Below are positions 1 to 7,596 of a stretch of DNA of 35,865 nucleotides, piece by piece. Below the pieces are notes generated by a model. That model worked only from the letters and a program-made list of their open reading frames with translations. It made no database searches and had not been told where the DNA came from. Source of the stretch: Terriglobales bacterium (GTDB taxonomy: Bacteria; Acidobacteriota; Terriglobia; Bryobacterales; Bryobacteraceae); the NCBI GenBank assembly GCA_021372245.1, contig JAJFUV010000293.1, forward strand, positions 1 to 35,865, read 5' to 3'. Both the position numbers and the translations under genes were made by a program. Within the stretch, counting starts at the first letter, position 1. The number at the start of each line of letters is the position of its first letter.

Positions 1-759
1 CAGCGAGGCGTTCTCCACCGGGTCCCATCCCCAGTAACCGCCCCAGCCGAGGACCGCGTACGCCCATCCCGCGCCCAGCAGTATGCCGACGCTTTGGAAC
101 ATCCAGGTGATCAGCGTCCAGCGCCGCGTCGTGTGGATCCACCCGTCGCCCGGCTGACGGGTGATCAGAGAAGCCATGGCAAAAGCGAACGGCACCACAA
201 AGCCGACGTAGCCCAAGTACAACATGGGCGGATGGATGGCCATGGCCCAATACTGCAGCAGCGGATTCAACCCGTTGCCGTCTGGCACTTCCATGACGCC
301 GCCGCCCATCGCGAGCAGCCGGAACGGGCTCACTACGAACGCATTCAGCACCAGGAAGAACACCTGGGTGAGCATTAGCACCGTGATCACGTACGGCATC
401 AGCGACCGGTGGTGCCTGCGGTTGAACGCGACAACCACGGCCGAGTAGCCGGCCAGCAACCAGCTCCATAGCAGGAGCGAGCCCTCTTGCCCGCCCCACC
501 ATGCGGCCACCTTGTAAAGGACGGGCATGGCTCGGTTGGTGTGCGCCGCTACGTAAGCCATGCGGAAATCGCCGATGACGAGCGCGTAGACGAGGATGCC
601 GCTCGCCACCGTCACCAAACCCCACACGGCATAGACCGCGCGTTCGCCGCTGCGCACGAGATACGGTTTCTTCTTCCACGCTCCGGCGAGCGAGGCCAGA
701 ACCGCATACACCGCCAGACAAAATGCGACCAGAATCGCTAGTACGCCCAGGTTTTCCAT
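1..759 (-). CDS. ccmF: Cytochrome c haem lyase subunit CcmF, N-terminal part (cut by window edge)
   Basis: The frame is open from an ATG at 759 to base 1 (253 codons), so the C-terminal part lies outside the window. It encodes a multi-pass inner-membrane protein that begins with a hydrophobic helix. The CcmF/CcsA hallmarks are present: GGQEGSLLLW at about residues 88-97 and, at the truncated end, the tryptophan-rich haem-handling segment GWGGYWGWDPVENASL. In the System I (Ccm) pathway CcmF takes haem from holo-CcmE and attaches it to apocytochrome c on the periplasmic side. The start lies 13 bases after the ccmE stop, so the two are probably one operon. NrfE, a paralogue, has the same motifs, but the adjacent ccmE favours CcmF. 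Confidence 0.95.
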   Translation of the reverse strand, partial: MENLGVLAILVAFCLAVYAVLASLAGAWKKKPYLVRSGERAVYAVWGLVTVASGILVYALVIGDFRMAYVAAHTNRAMPVLYKVAAWWGGQEGSLLLWSWLLAGYSAVVVAFNRRHHRSLMPYVITVLMLTQVFFLVLNAFVVSPFRLLAMGGGVMEVPDGNGLNPLLQYWAMAIHPPMLYLGYVGFVVPFAFAMASLITRQPGDGWIHTTRRWTLITWMFQSVGILLGAGWAYAVLGWGGYWGWDPVENASL

Positions 760-772
760 AAGGGATTGTTAG

Positions 773-1201
773 CTAGAAGCTTGCTTTGCTTACACCCGTT
801 GGATGCTGCTGTCCAGGCTTAGCTTCGTACTTCGACGCACACTTGGCCTGGATCTTGGCGGCCCGAAATACGCCGTTGGATCCCATCTTGCCGTCAGCCA
901 GGGCTTGCGCGCCATCGCGGAAAGTGTCAGGCAGCGGATCGGTGCCTTGATAGACCACCTTCAAGCGCAGCGCATCCTGCTTCAGAGTGAACTCCACCTC
1001 GCGCCCGGTGCGGTGGATGGATCCCGCTTCGACGTCCCCGGCCACGCGTAGCCGCTTGCCCATCGCGCCGCCGCCCATCTGGCCAAGCTCTGCAATGGTT
1101 TTGTAATAGGTCTTGGTCTCGTTGATCCCACCCGCGGCCAAGTACACCAGTGTACCGACGATGACGACAACGAGCGCCCCAAACTTCACGTAGGTCTTCA
1201 T
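773..1201 (-). CDS. ccmE: Cytochrome c maturation haem chaperone CcmE, CxxxY variant
   Basis: The protein has 142 residues: a short cytoplasmic N-terminus, one membrane anchor (about 7-24) and a periplasmic OB-fold-like domain. CcmE carries haem covalently and passes it to CcmF. In classical CcmE the haem is bound through the His of an HxxxY motif near the end of the fold; here the equivalent place reads CASKY (Cys121 to Tyr125), so it belongs to the Cys-type CcmE known from some sulfate reducers and archaea. I chose the ATG at 1201 because GAGGGG sits four bases upstream; in-frame TTG codons further up are less likely starts. It lies 36 bases downstream of the radical SAM gene and 13 upstream of ccmF. 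Confidence 0.93.
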   Translation of the reverse strand: MKTYVKFGALVVVIVGTLVYLAAGGINETKTYYKTIAELGQMGGGAMGKRLRVAGDVEAGSIHRTGREVEFTLKQDALRLKVVYQGTDPLPDTFRDGAQALADGKMGSNGVFRAAKIQAKCASKYEAKPGQQHPTGVSKASF

Positions 1202-1237
1202 CGCACCCCTCAACAAACAGTATAACCGACCGTCTTT

Positions 1238-2770
1238 CTATGCGGGGCGCACCAGCACCGGGTTTGCTGCGGGAACCTGCAAATCTGTCAGCGGCTTGGC
1301 GCGGAACAGCTTCAGGCAAAGCTTGGCCATCCAGCGTGCCCAGCGGTTGGCCCGCCTGCGACGCGCGCTATCGGTAGCGATGCCTGTGTTGGCGTACATT
1401 TGGCGGTAGAGCTTTGAGATAAACACGAACGCCAGGCGCGATTTCACGGATTTCACGCAATCGGCCCGTTTCCAGATCTCGCCGAGCTTGTAGTAGCTGT
1501 CCCAGACGCCTTGCGTGCGCTCGCGAATTTCCTCCGAGCTCATCGTGGGGTGCGGCGTATACAGTTTCGGCCGTAGGTGTCCGGGAATGAGCCAGTAGCG
1601 TGTGAGCGGCACACCTTGCACTTCTCCGGCGTCCTTACCCGCGCCGCGCTCCCAGCGGGCGAAATCCACCGTGCCGGGGAAAGGCGTCATGCACACAAAC
1701 TGAGCGAAGGTCAGCCCGGCCTGTTTCGCCAGTTCGGCCGTGGCCTGGAAGGTATCCGCACGGTCGCTTTCAAGGCCGAAAATGAAGGAGCCGAGGACGT
1801 GAACGCCGTGGCGCTTGAACAGGCGCAGACGCTCCACCAGCGTTTGCCCGGAGAGATTGAAGTCCTTGAACACCGACTTGAGGCCTTCGGCAGTAACGGC
1901 CTCGACGCCGACCAGGGCGCCCTTAATGCGGGCCTTGCGCATGGCGTCCAGGAATGAAGTGTCCTCGGCCGCTTCCATCGTGATCTGGGTGAATAGAATC
2001 GTGTCGCTCGGCAATTCCGCCAACCGCTCCATCAACTCGAAGCGCTCGGCGCGCATACGGCTTAGCCGGGCCAGAGCTGCCTCGTCTCCCCTCCGCTCCG
2101 CCGCGGCCAGATCGCCCAGTGTTACCGTGTAAAAGTTGTCGTCGGCCAGGGCAATGACACGGTAGCCCAAGCGCCGTAGTTGGCCAATCTCCTCCATGAC
2201 CGCGCCGGGCGGGCGTTGGCGCGGCTTCTGGCCGTCTGTTTTCCAGACCGAGCAGAACGAGCAGTGTTTGGGGCAGCCCCGAACGGTCTGTACCGACGCC
2301 CACATATACCGGTCCGGCGGCAACAAGTCCCAGCGCGCCGCCAGGAACTGGCCGGAATCTACGTGGCCGCCGTCGTAAATCGCTTGTGGAGCACCGCTGG
2401 TGCAGTCGGCAAGCACGGTCTGCCAGATGAGGTCGCCGTCGCCCTTAACCACCGCGTGCGCGCCGCCGAGATTGGCCGCCTCTTCCGGAAAGAGCGAGGC
2501 GTGGATGCCGCCGAAGACCACCCAGGCGCCTCGTTCCCGTGCCTTGCGTCCAAGTTCCAGTCCGCGCAATGCGTTGGCTGTGTGGATGCCGATTCCGACC
2601 ACGTCCCCCGGCATGAGCCGGTCCAGAGGGAAGGGTTCAATCGTCTCGTCCACGACAACCGGGTCGCCGTACTGCACGGGCGTTGCGGCCGCCAATACAA
2701 ACAACCACCGAGGTGTAATGACACCAATCCCGAAGGCCACGTCGCTGGGATTCACCAGAAACACTCGCAT
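1238..2770 (-). CDS. B12-binding-domain radical SAM protein
   Basis: This 510-residue protein has an N-terminal Rossmann-like cobalamin-binding-type domain (about 1-130, GGIHASLFP at 87-95) followed by a radical SAM domain. The [4Fe-4S] cluster motif CxxxCxxC is Cys166, Cys170 and Cys173 (CPKHCSFC). A C-terminal region of about 130 residues ends with a basic helix. Such enzymes cleave S-adenosylmethionine to start radical chemistry, often methylation or ring formation on lipids, tetrapyrroles or secondary metabolites. The substrate cannot be told from the sequence. The ATG at 2770 is preceded by AAGGAG with good spacing; an upstream in-frame start would add 18 residues but has no such site. 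It reads into ccmE after 36 bases, so it may be cotranscribed with the cytochrome c genes. Confidence 0.85.
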   Translation of the reverse strand: MRVFLVNPSDVAFGIGVITPRWLFVLAAATPVQYGDPVVVDETIEPFPLDRLMPGDVVGIGIHTANALRGLELGRKARERGAWVVFGGIHASLFPEEAANLGGAHAVVKGDGDLIWQTVLADCTSGAPQAIYDGGHVDSGQFLAARWDLLPPDRYMWASVQTVRGCPKHCSFCSVWKTDGQKPRQRPPGAVMEEIGQLRRLGYRVIALADDNFYTVTLGDLAAAERRGDEAALARLSRMRAERFELMERLAELPSDTILFTQITMEAAEDTSFLDAMRKARIKGALVGVEAVTAEGLKSVFKDFNLSGQTLVERLRLFKRHGVHVLGSFIFGLESDRADTFQATAELAKQAGLTFAQFVCMTPFPGTVDFARWERGAGKDAGEVQGVPLTRYWLIPGHLRPKLYTPHPTMSSEEIRERTQGVWDSYYKLGEIWKRADCVKSVKSRLAFVFISKLYRQMYANTGIATDSARRRRANRWARWMAKLCLKLFRAKPLTDLQVPAANPVLVRPA

Positions 2771-2938
2771 TCGTTGCTCCTTCCACGGTTCGGACCATCG
2801 CGCCAGATCCAAAAGGAAGGACAACTGGCTCTTCGGTGGGATTAACGCCTTTTAATTCTACATGAGATCAGCCCCCGGCGAGCTGGTATGCCGACCGAAG
2901 CGCGGAATTTCTTTTTTGGGGGGGACGGGGGAAAACGT

Positions 2939-2966
2939 TCCGGGGCGGCCCTGGGGCCGCCCCGGA
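2939..2966 (-). terminator. Strong hairpin terminator of the Spy-like gene
   Basis: A perfect 12-base-pair GC-rich stem (2939-2950 with 2955-2966) with tetraloop CTGG lies 16 bases past the stop codon at 2982. On the minus strand it is followed within three bases by four T residues. This fits intrinsic termination of the Spy-like transcript before the radical SAM gene. Confidence 0.75.
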
Positions 2967-2981
2967 GGATCTTGGAGGGAC

Positions 2982-3632
2982 TTATTCTGGACGCTGTGCG
3001 GGTTCCGGCATCGGTCCGCCTGGACCCTGTCCCGGTCCCATGCCCGGGCCCTGCCTGAAGCCACGGCCCTGTCCTCGCCGCTGCCCGCCTGGGATCATCG
3101 GACCTTGCGGCCCCATGAACATCGGTGCATGGATCAGGTTCAGACCCAGGGCCTGCCGTGCCGCGGCGCGCTCGGCGTTTTCCTTCCGCAGTTCCTTTAG
3201 CTTGGCCTTCTGCGTTTCGTTCAGCACCGCCAAAGCGTCGGCGTGGGCTTTCTGGCGGATGGTTGGCATGGCCTTCCGCTGGGCCTCGATTTCAAACAGC
3301 AGCTTCCCTGCCGCCGCCGGATCCGTGGCCTTCTCGATCTGGTCCCGCAACTGCTGCTGTTTCGTGCGCATCGTTTCGGATGCGCTGCGCATCGATTCGT
3401 GAGCCTTCTTTGCGATCTGCTGCAGGCTCTCCACCTGCTTGTCGTCGAGTCCCAGAAAATCCTTCAGCTCCTCGGGCGGTCCCATCTCCCCCCGCGGCCC
3501 CATCATGTGCATGCCCGTCATCGGCGGACCCATGGGCCCACCGGGTCCCATCGAACCCATCGGGCCGTCCCCCGCAGGCATTTGCGCCAGGGCGTACATC
3601 GCGAACATCAAACCGATCAAAATTCTCGCCAT
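2982..3632 (-). CDS. Spy/CpxP-like periplasmic protein with Met/Gly/Pro-rich ends
   Basis: The product has 216 residues and a signal peptide ending at about residue 17 (MYALAQ). A low-complexity stretch rich in Met, Gly and Pro follows, including MTGMHMMG. The core is a long charged helical region with two LTxxQ-like motifs (LDDKQ and LNETQ) typical of the Spy/CpxP family, and the tail is Gly/Pro/Gln/Arg-rich. Spy and CpxP are periplasmic chaperones or stress sensors, and the Met/His cluster suggests binding of a soft metal such as copper. The ATG at 3632 has AGAGGA eight bases upstream; a TTG two codons earlier is the alternative. It is divergent from a histidine kinase/regulator pair, as cpxP is from cpxRA, which supports an envelope- or metal-stress role. 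The exact function is inferred. Confidence 0.75.
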   Translation of the reverse strand: MARILIGLMFAMYALAQMPAGDGPMGSMGPGGPMGPPMTGMHMMGPRGEMGPPEELKDFLGLDDKQVESLQQIAKKAHESMRSASETMRTKQQQLRDQIEKATDPAAAGKLLFEIEAQRKAMPTIRQKAHADALAVLNETQKAKLKELRKENAERAAARQALGLNLIHAPMFMGPQGPMIPGGQRRGQGRGFRQGPGMGPGQGPGGPMPEPAQRPE

Positions 3633-3751
3633 TGTCAATTTCCTCTCTTACCGGACAGGCTCCATCATGTCCCTACTCTATTAAACGCTCCTTCGGCGTA
3701 AGTGGCGGTAAAACATACGGAAATCATGCTTTACAGTCTTAACAATTCGTT

Positions 3752-3779
3752 TTGGGAGATAACATTCGCGTCCTATAAT
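3752..3779 (+). promoter_or_regulatory. Predicted promoter of the histidine kinase gene
   Basis: A perfect -10 box TATAAT (3774-3779) follows TTGGGA (3752-3757) after 16 bases. The -10 box ends only eight bases before the kinase ATG at 3788, so the transcript should start at or within two bases of the start codon. GAGG at 3780-3783 would then be mostly or wholly outside the mRNA. The 155-base region also has to hold the promoter of the divergent Spy-like gene, which I could not place. Confidence 0.55.
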
Positions 3780-3787
3780 GAGGTCGG

Positions 3788-5515
3788 ATGCCTCGGCGCA
3801 CTAGTCTGTTGCTTTTGCTGACGTCGGCAATTGGAGCCGTTTTGCTGGTCACGCTGGCGGTTTTGCAGTACCGTTGGTTGGGCCAACTCAGCGAAGCCGA
3901 TGCCGTTCGCATGCGCCGCCACCTGTACGGCGCGGCAACGCAATTGGCGCGGGACCTGGAAACGGAAGTCTCCCGCGCACACACTCAAATCCAGCTTGGG
4001 CGCTTCTTCTATCAGGCACAGGTGGAAGGCGAACTGGCCGACCGTTACGCCAACTGGGCCGCAAACAACCCCCACCGCGGAATCGTGCTGGCGGTTTACC
4101 TGACTTCCTCCGAGCCCGGTAAACATGGGTTGCGGCGCCTGAATGTCGAGACAGGCCGCTTCGAGAACGTGCCTTGGCCGGATTCGCTGGTCCCGGTCCG
4201 GGAGAGGCTCATCGAACGTGAACGGCCGGGCGAGTTACCCGGGCCGCCCCGGCAGTTGGGCGCCGGCGCCAGTCCCTTGATATTGATCTCACCGCACTTC
4301 GACATGCGGCCGACCCGGTTTGAAATTCGGGGTGGGCGTGGAGGCGGGCCGCCCGGGCCTCCCCCCCCACTCCACTGGAGCATAGTCGATCTGGACCAGA
4401 CGTACATCTGCCGCACGCTCCTGCCCGCCCTTGTGCGCAGGCACCTTAGCCGGGATGGCGTGCTCGATTACCGTGTGCAGGTGACCGGCGGCAGGTCGAA
4501 GGCCCCCCTCTACGATTCCGAACCCGGCGCGCCTGGCGTCATCATCGCCCACCCGGACGCCTCTGTGCCGCTTCTGCCGGTGCGCATGGGTCGTTTCTTC
4601 CGGCGCGAGGAAGGCGGCTTTGGCCGGCCGCCCGGTCCTCCGGCGCCAACGTTCGCTCCCGCGGAAGGTTCGTGGCAATTATTGATGGTGCATCACGCCG
4701 GGTCGCTGGAAGCCGTCGTGGGCGCGGTGCGAAAGCGCAACCTCGCCGTCGGCTTCGGCGTGCTGGCGCTGCTGGCCGCCGCCATCGCCGTGATGTTGTT
4801 CGCGTTGCGCCGGGCGCAAATGCTGGCGCAACTGCAGCTCGAATTCGTGGCTGGCGTTTCGCACGAATTGCGCACTCCGCTGAGCGTCATCCGTTCGGCC
4901 GGCGAAAACCTTGCCGATGGTGTGACCAAGGGGCCCGAGTCGGTGCGCCGCTACGGGGCTCTCGTGCGTGACGAAGGCCGCCGGCTGTCGGAGATGGTCG
5001 AGCAAATCCTCGCGTTCGCGCGTACGAGTTCCGCCTTCGAGCGGCAACCGGTCGAGGTCAGCGACCTGGTCGAGCGCGCCTCGGCAGCCTGCGCGCACGA
5101 ATTGAACGATTCCGGCTGCGATCTGGTCAAGGATCTCGATCCGGACTTGCCTCCGGTGGACGCCGATCGAACGGCGCTGGTCCACGCGCTGCGCAACTTG
5201 GTCAGCAACGCGGCCACGCATGGCGGGCGCGGAGAGCCCATCCACTTGCGCGCCAGAAACTTGGGCGATGCAGTCGAGATCGAAGTCTCCGATGGTGGGC
5301 CCGGCATCGAACCGACCGAGCTCCACCGCATTTTCGATCCGTTCTATCGGGGCCGCCGTGCCCGTGAAAGCCAAACGCGCGGCTTGGGCCTCGGTCTTTC
5401 ATTGGTCAAGCGCATTATTGAAGCGCATGGCGGCAGCATCGCGGCCGCCAATAACCCCGGGAAGGGCGCCTGCTTCATGGTGCGCTTGCCCGTAGCGAAA
5501 GCCTCCGTCGCATGA
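3788..5515 (+). CDS. Membrane sensor histidine kinase
   Basis: This 575-residue kinase has a first membrane helix at about 6-27, a large periplasmic sensor region (about 28-318), a second helix (about 319-340), then a HisKA domain with H-box His359 (GVSHELRTPL) and an HATPase domain. The N box includes Asn470 and Asn474, G1 is DGGPGIE (502-508), the F box is FDPFY (516-520) and G2 is GLGLGL (532-537). No HAMP domain is evident. The sensor region carries Gly/Pro-rich runs (about 182-194 and 278-287) similar in flavour to the divergent Spy-like protein, but no recognised ligand domain. It should autophosphorylate at His359 and pass phosphate to the next gene's product, which overlaps it by four bases (ATGA). 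Confidence 0.93.
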   Translation: MPRRTSLLLLLTSAIGAVLLVTLAVLQYRWLGQLSEADAVRMRRHLYGAATQLARDLETEVSRAHTQIQLGRFFYQAQVEGELADRYANWAANNPHRGIVLAVYLTSSEPGKHGLRRLNVETGRFENVPWPDSLVPVRERLIERERPGELPGPPRQLGAGASPLILISPHFDMRPTRFEIRGGRGGGPPGPPPPLHWSIVDLDQTYICRTLLPALVRRHLSRDGVLDYRVQVTGGRSKAPLYDSEPGAPGVIIAHPDASVPLLPVRMGRFFRREEGGFGRPPGPPAPTFAPAEGSWQLLMVHHAGSLEAVVGAVRKRNLAVGFGVLALLAAAIAVMLFALRRAQMLAQLQLEFVAGVSHELRTPLSVIRSAGENLADGVTKGPESVRRYGALVRDEGRRLSEMVEQILAFARTSSAFERQPVEVSDLVERASAACAHELNDSGCDLVKDLDPDLPPVDADRTALVHALRNLVSNAATHGGRGEPIHLRARNLGDAVEIEVSDGGPGIEPTELHRIFDPFYRGRRARESQTRGLGLGLSLVKRIIEAHGGSIAAANNPGKGACFMVRLPVAKASVA

Positions 5516-6192
5516 GTTCCAAGAAAATTCTTCTGGTCGAAGACGAGGCCGGCCTGGTGCTGACGCTCACCGACCGCCTCGAAATGCAAGGTTACGCCGT
5601 TGAAAGCGCCGCCGACGGTGCCGCGGGTCTCGAGAAGGCCCTGGCGAACAGTTACGACCTGATCATCCTTGATGTGATGCTGCCGCAGATGAACGGCTTC
5701 GAGGTCTGCCGCAAGCTCCGTGAACACGGATCGATGGTCCCCATCCTCATGCTGACCGCGCGCGCGCAACTGGCGGACAAGGTCCACGGCCTCAAGACAG
5801 GCGCCGACGACTATCTCACCAAGCCCTTCGAAGTCATGGAGTTGCTGGCGCGCCTGGAGGCCCTGCTGCGCCGCGCGCCCCAGGCTTCCGTGCCTGAGGC
5901 GTTGCGTTTCGGCCCGGCGGAGGTGGATTTCAAGCGCGGAGAAGCCCGCGTGAACGGCGCGCCGGTCAGCCTTTCGGCGCGCGAGTTCCAATTGCTGCGC
6001 TACTTGGCCGAGCGCCGGGGAGAGGTGGTCTCGCGCGCCGAGCTGCTGAAGGACGTCTGGGGTTACACCTGCGCCCCGCTCACCCGCACTGTGGATGTCC
6101 ACATCACCTGGCTTCGCCAAAAGCTGGAGGAAGACCCGAAGCACCCCCGCCACATCCTGACACTCCGTGGCGCGGGCTATAAGCTGGCCTGA
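5512..6192 (+). CDS. OmpR/PhoB-family response regulator
   Basis: The 226-residue protein has an N-terminal receiver domain with acidic pocket Glu10-Asp11, phosphorylation site Asp54 (LILDVMLP), Thr82 and Lys104. A linker is followed by a winged-helix trans-activation domain (about 130-225) with the typical GYKLA end. It is the cognate DNA-binding partner of the kinase just upstream and is translationally coupled to it through ATGA. The order is kinase then regulator, the reverse of cpxRA. Targets are unknown, but the divergent Spy-like gene is the obvious candidate by analogy with CpxR and CpxP. Confidence 0.95.
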   Translation: MSSKKILLVEDEAGLVLTLTDRLEMQGYAVESAADGAAGLEKALANSYDLIILDVMLPQMNGFEVCRKLREHGSMVPILMLTARAQLADKVHGLKTGADDYLTKPFEVMELLARLEALLRRAPQASVPEALRFGPAEVDFKRGEARVNGAPVSLSAREFQLLRYLAERRGEVVSRAELLKDVWGYTCAPLTRTVDVHITWLRQKLEEDPKHPRHILTLRGAGYKLA

Positions 6193-6197
6193 GACCG

Positions 6198-6222
6198 AAT
6201 AAACGGCTAAACCGGCTTTATT
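6198..6222. terminator. Possible bidirectional terminator
   Basis: The short region between the regulator and the convergent secreted-protein gene contains AATAAACGG facing CCGGCTTTATT, an imperfect hairpin with A-rich and T-rich flanks that would end both transcripts. The stem is short and contains a bulge, and its right end overlaps the stop codon of the next gene. Confidence 0.35.
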
Positions 6223-6676
6223 TCTCGAAGACTAGCTTCTGGTCCCGTTCCCGATCTCCGCTCTTGAAGTGGCGATTGATGGTCAGGACCTTGCCGTCGG
6301 CGTCCATCGTCCACCGGTCGTCGAGCGTGATCGGGTTGTCGTTGAAGGTGCCAGCGGTGTGGAAGACCAGGGCATCGCCGTCCCACTTCACCGTCGTCTT
6401 CACGGGGGTGCCCATGATTTCGTTGGTGCATTCCTTGCCATCGGTCGTGTAGTTTAGCTCGACATGGAATTCGCCGCGCTCACTTACCTGGTCGACGATC
6501 ACCTTCAGTTTCGGGTCTTCGTGCGTGATCTTATGCGTGCTCTTCTGAGGGACGGAAGATCCCTCGCCCAATACGCTCTTTTGAACGCTCAATTTCCAGT
6601 CGCCCGAGAAGTTCGGAGCCGCCTGCAACAGGGCGGCGGAGACCAGCGCTGCCACAATCGTATGCAGTATGCGCAT
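6218..6676 (-). CDS. Small secreted lipocalin-like protein of unknown function
   Basis: The product has 152 residues, with a clear signal peptide (1 to about 19, ending LLQAAP). It is a beta-rich sequence that starts FSGDWKLSVQKS and ends with alternating strands such as WTMDADGKVLTINRHF. This N-FSGxWKL pattern is common in small exported acidobacterial proteins that look like a short lipocalin or META-type barrel; this is recalled family knowledge, not a search. No catalytic residue set is visible. GAGG lies seven bases before the ATG. It is convergent with the response regulator and probably monocistronic. Confidence 0.75.
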   Translation of the reverse strand: MRILHTIVAALVSAALLQAAPNFSGDWKLSVQKSVLGEGSSVPQKSTHKITHEDPKLKVIVDQVSERGEFHVELNYTTDGKECTNEIMGTPVKTTVKWDGDALVFHTAGTFNDNPITLDDRWTMDADGKVLTINRHFKSGDRERDQKLVFEK

Positions 6677-6773
6677 AGAAAACCTCGCCGCAAGTCTATC
6701 ACAGCGATCCCAGGGCTTCCCGCGCCGTGTGTTAACTTAAAATAGTAGGTCCTTTTTCACCCCACTCATATTC

Positions 6774-7574
6774 ATGGAGACCGATTCACATACAGGGGAT
6801 AAGTTTCGACGCTTGGTCGAGATCATGGATCGTCTGCGCTCGCCCGGCGGCTGCCCCTGGGACGCCAAGCAGACCTTCGACACCATTAAATCCTACCTGG
6901 TCGAGGAGACTTACGAGGTCCTCGATGCCGTCGACGCGCGTAATTGGGACGCGCTGCGCGAAGAACTCGGCGACTTGATGCTGCAGGCCGTCTTTTTCGC
7001 CCGCATGGCGCAGGAGGAAAACCGGTTCCAAATCGGCGATTCGCTCGACACCATCAATGAGAAGCTCGTCCGGCGGCACCCGCACGTGTTCGCCGATGGC
7101 GACGCCAAGACGCCCGAGGAAGTAAAGCGCCGTTGGGACCAGATCAAGGCCGAGGAGAAGGCCGAACGCAACGGCGGCCCCGTGGGATTGCTCGCCAGCG
7201 TGCCGCGCTCGATGCCGGCGCTGGTCGAAGCCTCGCAGATCGCCTCGCGCGCCGCGGGCGTGGGCTTTGACTGGGAGAACACCGAGCAGGTTGTCGAGAA
7301 ACTGCACGAGGAGTTGCGGGAGCTGGCCGAGGCACGTCGCGGCGCGGCCCAGGATCGGCTCGAAGACGAGCTCGGCGACCTGCTGTTCGTGGTAGTCAAC
7401 ATCGCGCGCTTCCTGAAAGTGGATCCCGAACAGGCGCTGCGCCGCACCAACGCCAAGTTCCGCAAGCGCTTCGGCCACATCGAACAGCGCCTGCGGGAAC
7501 AAGGCAAGACCTTCGAGCAAGTGTCCATCGACGAAATGGAGGCGCTCTGGCAGGAGGCCAAGACCAAGCTATGA
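6774..7574 (+). CDS. mazG: Nucleoside triphosphate pyrophosphohydrolase MazG
   Basis: The 266 residues match the length of classical two-domain MazG (about 263 in E. coli). The N-terminal all-alpha NTP-PPase domain has GGCPWDAKQT, EETYE and EELGDLMLQ; the C-terminal domain repeats the metal-binding helices with LEDELGDLLF. MazG hydrolyses NTPs and dNTPs to the monophosphate and pyrophosphate and is a housecleaning and stress factor. No strong ribosome-binding site precedes the ATG at 6774. TAAAAT about 30 bases upstream is a possible -10 box. Three further plus-strand genes follow with gaps of 22 bases or overlaps, so mazG probably heads an operon. Confidence 0.95.
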   Translation: METDSHTGDKFRRLVEIMDRLRSPGGCPWDAKQTFDTIKSYLVEETYEVLDAVDARNWDALREELGDLMLQAVFFARMAQEENRFQIGDSLDTINEKLVRRHPHVFADGDAKTPEEVKRRWDQIKAEEKAERNGGPVGLLASVPRSMPALVEASQIASRAAGVGFDWENTEQVVEKLHEELRELAEARRGAAQDRLEDELGDLLFVVVNIARFLKVDPEQALRRTNAKFRKRFGHIEQRLREQGKTFEQVSIDEMEALWQEAKTKL

Positions 7575-7596
7575 GCCTGCGGAAGGCGGCTGTCTC

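Noticed and set aside
94..741. Plus-strand open frames near the left edge
   Set aside because: They are antisense to ccmF, which is clearly coding on the minus strand from 759 through the window edge.
4679..5374. Antisense open frame of 231 codons opposite the histidine kinase
   Set aside because: The plus strand has all kinase boxes in this stretch; the antisense product has no recognisable motif.
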